A stretch of 35,782 bases of DNA, taken from positions 1-35,782 of the forward strand of contig ASZZ01000016.1 in the NCBI GenBank assembly GCA_000430305.1, read 5' to 3'. A program made the position numbers and the translations under genes. Positions 31,716 to 35,782 of this stretch are shown one piece after another. The DNA comes from Streptococcus mitis 17/34 (GTDB lineage: Bacteria; Bacillota; Bacilli; Lactobacillales; Streptococcaceae). Each line of letters begins with the position of its first letter. Within the stretch, counting starts at the first letter, position 1. The notes under the pieces were generated by a model. That model made no database searches. It was not told the DNA's origin and worked only from the letters and a program-made list of their open reading frames with translations.

Positions 31716-34367
31716 ATGGCTGATAAAAAAACAGTAACACCTGAGGAAAAACAACTTGCTGCTGAAAAGCATGTCGATGGTCTCGTGAAAAAAGCCTTGG
31801 TTGCGCTTGATGAGATGCGCAAGTTGAACCAAGAACAAGTTGACTATATTGTGGCAAAAGCTTCGGTTGCAGCACTTGACGCGCATGGTATACTTGCACA
31901 ACATGCAGTTGAAGAAACTGGTCGTGGGGTATTTGAAGATAAGGCAACGAAAAATCTATTTGCCTGTGAACATGTAGTGAACAATATGCGTGGAGTTAAA
32001 ACAGTTGGAGTTATCGAAGATGATCCAATTACAGGCTTGACGAAGATTGCTGAACCTGTTGGTGTAATCTGTGGTGTCACTCCAACAACCAACCCAACTT
32101 CAACAGCGATTTTCAAATCATTGGTTGCTTTGAAAACACGTAATCCAATCGTGTTTGCTTTCCATCCATCAGCTCAAGAATCATCAGCTCACGCAGCACA
32201 AATTGTTCGTGATGCCGCTATCGCAGCTGGAGCACCTGAAAACTGTGTTCAATGGATTACAGAGCCATCTATGGAAGCAACTGGAGCACTTATGAACCAC
32301 GAAGGTGTTGCGACTATCCTTGCAACTGGTGGTAATGCCATGGTTAAAGCGGCATATTCATGTGGGAAACCAGCTCTTGGGGTAGGTGCTGGGAACGTTC
32401 CTGCCTATGTAGAAAAATCTGCTGACCTTCGTCAAGCTGCTCATGACATCGTGATGTCTAAATCATTTGATAATGGGATGGTCTGTGCATCAGAACAAGC
32501 GGTTATCATTGATAAAGAAGTGTATGATGAATTTGTAGAAGAATTCAAATCATACCACACTTACTTTGTAAACAAAAAAGAAAAAGCACTTCTTGAAGAA
32601 TTCTGTTTTGGTGTGAAAGCAAACAGCAAAAACTGTGCTGGTGCTAAACTAAATGCAAACATTGTTGGTAAACCAGCAGCATGGATTGCAGAACAAGCGG
32701 GATTCAGTGTTCCAGAAGGAACAAACATCTTGGCGGCAGAATGTGAGGAAGTAGGGCCAAAAGAACCACTGACTCGTGAAAAATTGTCACCAGTAATCGC
32801 TGTATTGAAAGCTGAAGATACAGAAGATGGTCTTACAAAAGCTCGTCAAATGGTTGAGTTTAACGGACTTGGTCACTCAGCAGCTATCCATACAAAAGAT
32901 GAAGCTCTTGCTAAACGCTTTGGTACAGAAATCAAAGCTATGCGTATTATCTGGAACTCTCCATCTACTTTCGGTGGTATCGGTGACGTTTACAATGCTT
33001 TCATCCCATCATTGACGCTTGGATGTGGTTCATACGGACGCAACTCTGTTGGGGATAACGTGAGCGCTATTAACCTCCTAAACATCAAGAAAGTAGGGAA
33101 ACGTAGAAATAATATGCAATGGTTTAAAGTTCCTTCAAAAATTTACTTCGAACGTAATTCTATCCAATACCTTCAAACATGTGAAGATATTGAACGCGTT
33201 ATGATCGTTACGGACAAATCAATCGAAAAACTCGGTTTCGTTCAACGTGTTATCGATCAATTGAACGCACGTAGCAACCGTGTAACTGTCCAAGTCTTCT
33301 CAGATGTTGAACCAGATCCAGATATCACAACTGTAGAACGTGGTACTGAAGTGATGAGAGCATTTGAACCAGATACAATTATCGCTCTTGGTGGTGGTTC
33401 TCCAATGGACGCAGCGAAAGTTATGTGGCTCTTCTACGAACAACCAGAAATCGACTTCCGTGACTTGGTTCAAAAATTCATGGATATCCGTAAACGTGCC
33501 TTCCGCTTCCCATCACTTGGTAAGAAAGCGAAGTACATCGGTATCCCAACAACTTCAGGTACTGGTTCAGAAGTAACACCATTTGCCGTTATCTCTGATA
33601 AGAAAAATAACCGCAAATATCCATTGGCTGACTACTCATTGACACCAACTATTGCCATTGTTGACCCTGCTTTGGTTGAATCAGTTCCAGATTTTATTAC
33701 TGCTGACACAGGTATGGACGTCTTGACACACGCGACTGAAGCCTACACTTCAAACTTTGCTAACGACTATACAGACGGTATTGCGCTTCAATCAATCAAA
33801 CTTGTCTTTGAATGGTTGGAAAAATCTGTTAAGACTGCTGACCCAGAAGCTCGTGAAAGAATGCATAATGCTTCTACAATGGCAGGTATGGCCTTCGCCA
33901 ATGCCTTCCTTGGTATGAGCCACTCAATGGCCCACAAGATCGGTGCGGTTCACCATACTGTTCACGGACGTACAAACGCAATCTTGCTTCCATACGTTAT
34001 CCGTTACAACGGAACTCGTCCATCTAAGACCACTACATGGCCTAAATACAACTACTGGAAAGCTGATGAGAAATTCCAAGACATCGCGAAAATGCTTGGC
34101 TTGCCTCACTCAACTCCAGAAGAAGCAGTTGAAGCATACGCTAAAGCTGTTTATGAACTTGGTGTTGCAGTAGGTATCAAGATGAACTTCAAGGATCAAG
34201 GAATTGATGAAAAAGCTTGGAAAGACAGTTTGCATGAAATTGCCTTGCTTGCTTATGAAGATCAATGTTCACCTGCTAACCCACGCTTGCCAATGGTAGC
34301 TGACATGGAAGAAATTATGGCAGATGCTTACTATGGTTATGCAGAACGTCCAGGACGTCGTAAATAA
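31716..34367 (+). CDS. adhE: Bifunctional acetaldehyde-CoA/alcohol dehydrogenase
   Basis: Reduces acetyl-CoA to acetaldehyde and then ethanol, regenerating NAD+; it forms spirosome filaments. From ATG 31716 the protein has 883 residues, the standard AdhE length (an ATG four codons upstream overlaps the ribosome site GGAGGATA). The N-terminal aldehyde dehydrogenase half has GVGAGNVPAYVE and the catalytic Cys in DNGMVCASEQAVI. The C-terminal iron alcohol dehydrogenase half has GGGSPMDAAKVMW, PTTSGTGSEVTPF, DVLTHATEAYTS and the iron-binding HSMAHKIGAVHHTVHGRTNA. Upstream cre and Rex-like sites fit carbon and redox control of fermentation. Confidence 0.98.
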   Translation: MADKKTVTPEEKQLAAEKHVDGLVKKALVALDEMRKLNQEQVDYIVAKASVAALDAHGILAQHAVEETGRGVFEDKATKNLFACEHVVNNMRGVKTVGVIEDDPITGLTKIAEPVGVICGVTPTTNPTSTAIFKSLVALKTRNPIVFAFHPSAQESSAHAAQIVRDAAIAAGAPENCVQWITEPSMEATGALMNHEGVATILATGGNAMVKAAYSCGKPALGVGAGNVPAYVEKSADLRQAAHDIVMSKSFDNGMVCASEQAVIIDKEVYDEFVEEFKSYHTYFVNKKEKALLEEFCFGVKANSKNCAGAKLNANIVGKPAAWIAEQAGFSVPEGTNILAAECEEVGPKEPLTREKLSPVIAVLKAEDTEDGLTKARQMVEFNGLGHSAAIHTKDEALAKRFGTEIKAMRIIWNSPSTFGGIGDVYNAFIPSLTLGCGSYGRNSVGDNVSAINLLNIKKVGKRRNNMQWFKVPSKIYFERNSIQYLQTCEDIERVMIVTDKSIEKLGFVQRVIDQLNARSNRVTVQVFSDVEPDPDITTVERGTEVMRAFEPDTIIALGGGSPMDAAKVMWLFYEQPEIDFRDLVQKFMDIRKRAFRFPSLGKKAKYIGIPTTSGTGSEVTPFAVISDKKNNRKYPLADYSLTPTIAIVDPALVESVPDFITADTGMDVLTHATEAYTSNFANDYTDGIALQSIKLVFEWLEKSVKTADPEARERMHNASTMAGMAFANAFLGMSHSMAHKIGAVHHTVHGRTNAILLPYVIRYNGTRPSKTTTWPKYNYWKADEKFQDIAKMLGLPHSTPEEAVEAYAKAVYELGVAVGIKMNFKDQGIDEKAWKDSLHEIALLAYEDQCSPANPRLPMVADMEEIMADAYYGYAERPGRRK

Positions 34368-34381
34368 TCGTTTATCAGCCT

Positions 34382-34410
34382 AGAGGCAGGAATTTCCTGT
34401 CTCTTTTTTT
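34382..34410 (+). terminator. First terminator after adhE
   Basis: AGAGGCAGG pairs with CCTGTCTCT (one wobble) around AATTT, followed by seven T residues. Confidence 0.9.
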
Positions 34411-34425
34411 GTGAAATAGGGGTAT

Positions 34426-34460
34426 CGAAAATAAATTTTAGCTTTCTATTTTCGTTTTTT
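34426..34460 (+). terminator. Second tandem terminator after adhE
   Basis: CGAAAATA pairs perfectly with TATTTTCG around a 13-base loop, followed by six T residues. It backs up the first terminator and insulates the gapA promoter. Confidence 0.7.
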
Positions 34461-34572
34461 ATCTGAAAAAGAAAAGCGGTAAATGACTATGTAGATAAAG
34501 AAAGACAGCAGTATAGGCTTTCAGAGAAGAAAGAAAAATAAGTGAGGTGTAGACAAAAAACAACGCCCGTAC
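34461..34572. other. Purine-rich spacer between adhE terminators and gapA promoter
   Basis: Part of a 320-base gene-free stretch between adhE and gapA, otherwise filled by two terminators, a promoter and a leader. This part is rich in A and G, contains a minor CTTTC/GAAAG hairpin near 34517-34533, and shows no reading frame or recognisable repeat. Confidence 0.5.
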
Positions 34573-34601
34573 TTGCAATTAAACTTAAATAGTTATATAA
34601 T
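34573..34601 (+). promoter_or_regulatory. Sigma-A promoter of gapA
   Basis: A -35 TTGCAA (34573-34578) and a perfect -10 TATAAT (34596-34601) are separated by 17 bases, a strong promoter. The predicted leader is about 80 bases. Confidence 0.88.
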
Positions 34602-34615
34602 AGGTTTGTTGAAAG

Positions 34616-34687
34616 GTGATTTGTAGTGATTCAAGTTACTCTTTTCACAATAAAAATTTCATGATTTTCATAAGGAGGAAATCACTA
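34616..34687 (+). promoter_or_regulatory. gapA leader with repeats complementary to the SD-start spacer
   Basis: TAGTGATT (34624-34631) is a perfect complement of AATCACTA (34680-34687), which fills the space between the ribosome site AAGGAGG and the ATG. A second copy, GTGATTT at 34616-34622, could pair instead with AAATCAC. Either pairing would place the initiation region next to or inside a stem. Function is inferred. Confidence 0.45.
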
Positions 34688-35695
34688 ATGGTAGTTAAAG
34701 TTGGTATTAACGGTTTCGGACGTATCGGTCGTCTTGCTTTCCGTCGTATCCAAAACGTAGAAGGTGTTGAAGTTACACGCATCAACGACCTTACAGATCC
34801 AGTTATGCTTGCACACTTGTTGAAATACGACACAACTCAAGGTCGTTTCGACGGTACTGTTGAAGTTAAAGAAGGTGGATTCGAAGTTAACGGTAAATTC
34901 GTTAAAGTTTCTGCTGAACGTGATCCAGAGCAAATCGACTGGGCTACTGACGGTGTAGAAATCGTTCTTGAAGCTACTGGTTTCTTTGCTAAGAAAGAAG
35001 CAGCTGAAAAACACCTTAAAGGTGGAGCTAAAAAAGTTGTTATCACTGCTCCTGGTGGAAACGACGTTAAAACAGTTGTATTTAACACTAACCACGACGT
35101 TCTTGACGGTACTGAAACAGTTATCTCAGGTGCTTCATGTACTACAAACTGCTTGGCTCCAATGGCTAAAGCTCTTCAAGACAACTTTGGTGTTGTTGAA
35201 GGATTGATGACTACTATCCACGCTTACACTGGTGACCAAATGATCCTTGACGGACCACACCGTGGTGGTGACCTTCGCCGTGCTCGCGCTGGTGCTGCAA
35301 ACATCGTTCCTAACTCAACTGGTGCTGCAAAAGCTATCGGTCTTGTAATCCCAGAATTGAACGGTAAACTTGACGGATCTGCACAACGCGTTCCAACTCC
35401 AACTGGATCAGTTACTGAATTGGTAGCAGTTCTTGAAAAGAACGTTACTGTTGATGAAGTGAACGCAGCTATGAAAGCAGCTTCAAACGAATCATACGGT
35501 TACACAGAAGATCCAATCGTATCTTCAGATATCGTAGGTATGTCTTACGGTTCATTGTTTGACGCAACTCAAACTAAAGTTCTTGACGTTGACGGTAAAC
35601 AATTGGTTAAAGTTGTATCATGGTACGACAATGAAATGTCATACACTGCACAACTTGTTCGTACTCTTGAATACTTCGCAAAAATCGCTAAATAA
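34688..35695 (+). CDS. gapA: Glyceraldehyde-3-phosphate dehydrogenase, NAD-dependent
   Basis: The central glycolytic enzyme oxidising glyceraldehyde-3-phosphate to 1,3-bisphosphoglycerate, and in streptococci also a surface plasminogen-binding protein. It has 335 residues. The N-terminal Rossmann motif is [16 protein letters not shown]. The catalytic Cys151 is in [14 protein letters not shown], and the His partner is in [10 protein letters not shown]. The [20 protein letters not shown] and [11 protein letters not shown] segments are conserved. ATG 34688 follows AAGGAGGAAATCACTA; a longer frame to 34616 would read through the leader and is rejected. Codon use is strongly biased toward a few codons, as in highly expressed genes. 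It is monocistronic. Confidence 0.98.
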   Translation: MVVKVGINGFGRIGRLAFRRIQNVEGVEVTRINDLTDPVMLAHLLKYDTTQGRFDGTVEVKEGGFEVNGKFVKVSAERDPEQIDWATDGVEIVLEATGFFAKKEAAEKHLKGGAKKVVITAPGGNDVKTVVFNTNHDVLDGTETVISGASCTTNCLAPMAKALQDNFGVVEGLMTTIHAYTGDQMILDGPHRGGDLRRARAGAANIVPNSTGAAKAIGLVIPELNGKLDGSAQRVPTPTGSVTELVAVLEKNVTVDEVNAAMKAASNESYGYTEDPIVSSDIVGMSYGSLFDATQTKVLDVDGKQLVKVVSWYDNEMSYTAQLVRTLEYFAKIAK

Positions 35696-35709
35696 TTCTT
35701 GAGTCGATA

Positions 35710-35740
35710 AAAAGCAAGGCCTCTTGGTCTTGCTTTTCTT
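35710..35740 (+). terminator. First terminator after gapA
   Basis: AAAAGCAAGGCC pairs with GGTCTTGCTTTT (one wobble) around a TCTT tetraloop, followed by CTT. Confidence 0.9.
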
Positions 35741-35746
35741 ATATGG

Positions 35747-35781
35747 AAAAATGGATGACACGACAATCATCCATTTTTTTT
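35747..35781 (+). terminator. Second tandem terminator after gapA
   Basis: AAAAATGGATGA pairs perfectly with TCATCCATTTTT around an 8-base loop, and runs into T residues at the window edge. It could also terminate a gene converging from the right. Confidence 0.85.
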
Positions 35782-35782
35782 A

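Noticed and set aside
34685-35095. Long minus-strand reading frames opposite gapA (also opposite tkt, adhE and thrC)
   Set aside because: They reflect the strong codon bias of highly expressed genes on the plus strand; no promoter, ribosome site or domain supports them.

Overview
The window is a low-GC Firmicutes chromosome segment, almost certainly from a mitis-group Streptococcus (S. mitis/S. oralis/S. pneumoniae relatives). The signs are a BOX intergenic repeat, tRNA genes with no encoded CCA, a comG pilus operon behind a ComX-type box, and the co-occurrence of thrC, a LysM protein, pcp, tgt, nagA, comG, ackA, rnpA-yidC-khpB, tkt, adhE and gapA. From memory, pneumococcal genomes carry extra genes between khpB and tkt and between adhE and gapA, and lack the Rgg/TetR/isochorismatase genes seen here. 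S. mitis or S. oralis is therefore more likely than S. pneumoniae, but sequence alone does not settle it.

Layout. 1-990: ten tRNA genes (Gly, Ile, Ser, fMet, Phe, Tyr, Trp, His, Gln, Leu) ending in a terminator; this looks like the 3' part of an rRNA-associated tRNA cluster. 1.0-5.9 kb: a GCS2-family carboxylate-amine ligase, threonine synthase, a MATE exporter and a HAD phosphatase. 6.0-11.2 kb: a secreted LysM protein, MarR regulator plus DUF1304 gene, a BOX element, pyrrolidone-carboxylate peptidase, a DUF975 membrane protein (minus strand) and tgt. 11.3-18.4 kb: an OatA/Adr-type O-acetyltransferase, nagA, a zinc alcohol dehydrogenase, a small accessory block (Rgg-like regulator and TetR regulator on the minus strand, divergent isochorismatase hydrolase) and a DUF1033 gene. 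18.4-22.2 kb: comGA-GG. 22.2-25.1 kb: two methyltransferases and ackA. 25.2-28.1 kb: rnpA-yidC-khpB and a conserved unknown gene. 28.1-35.8 kb: tkt, yajC, a low-molecular-weight protein tyrosine phosphatase, a MORN-repeat membrane protein, adhE and gapA.

How it works together. Central carbon genes dominate the right half: tkt (pentose phosphate), gapA (glycolysis), adhE and ackA (fermentation ends). They carry strong sigma-A promoters plus visible operators: cre-like sites at ackA and adhE, three Rex-like elements at adhE, and inverted repeats in the tkt and gapA leaders. nagA carries a NagR/dre-like site, and the Zn-dependent alcohol dehydrogenase an AdcR-like palindrome. comGA-GG encodes the transformation pilus machinery.

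The most striking anomaly is that seven genes between about 3.9 and 17.8 kb carry eight single-base frameshifts, mostly loss of one base from a short homopolymer, while the other genes look intact. This may be a local sequence-quality problem or real decay. Other unusual signals are three genes whose extended -10 box ends exactly six bases before the ATG (probable leaderless mRNAs), and a shared GTGATTCAA...AATCAC motif in the tkt and gapA leaders.
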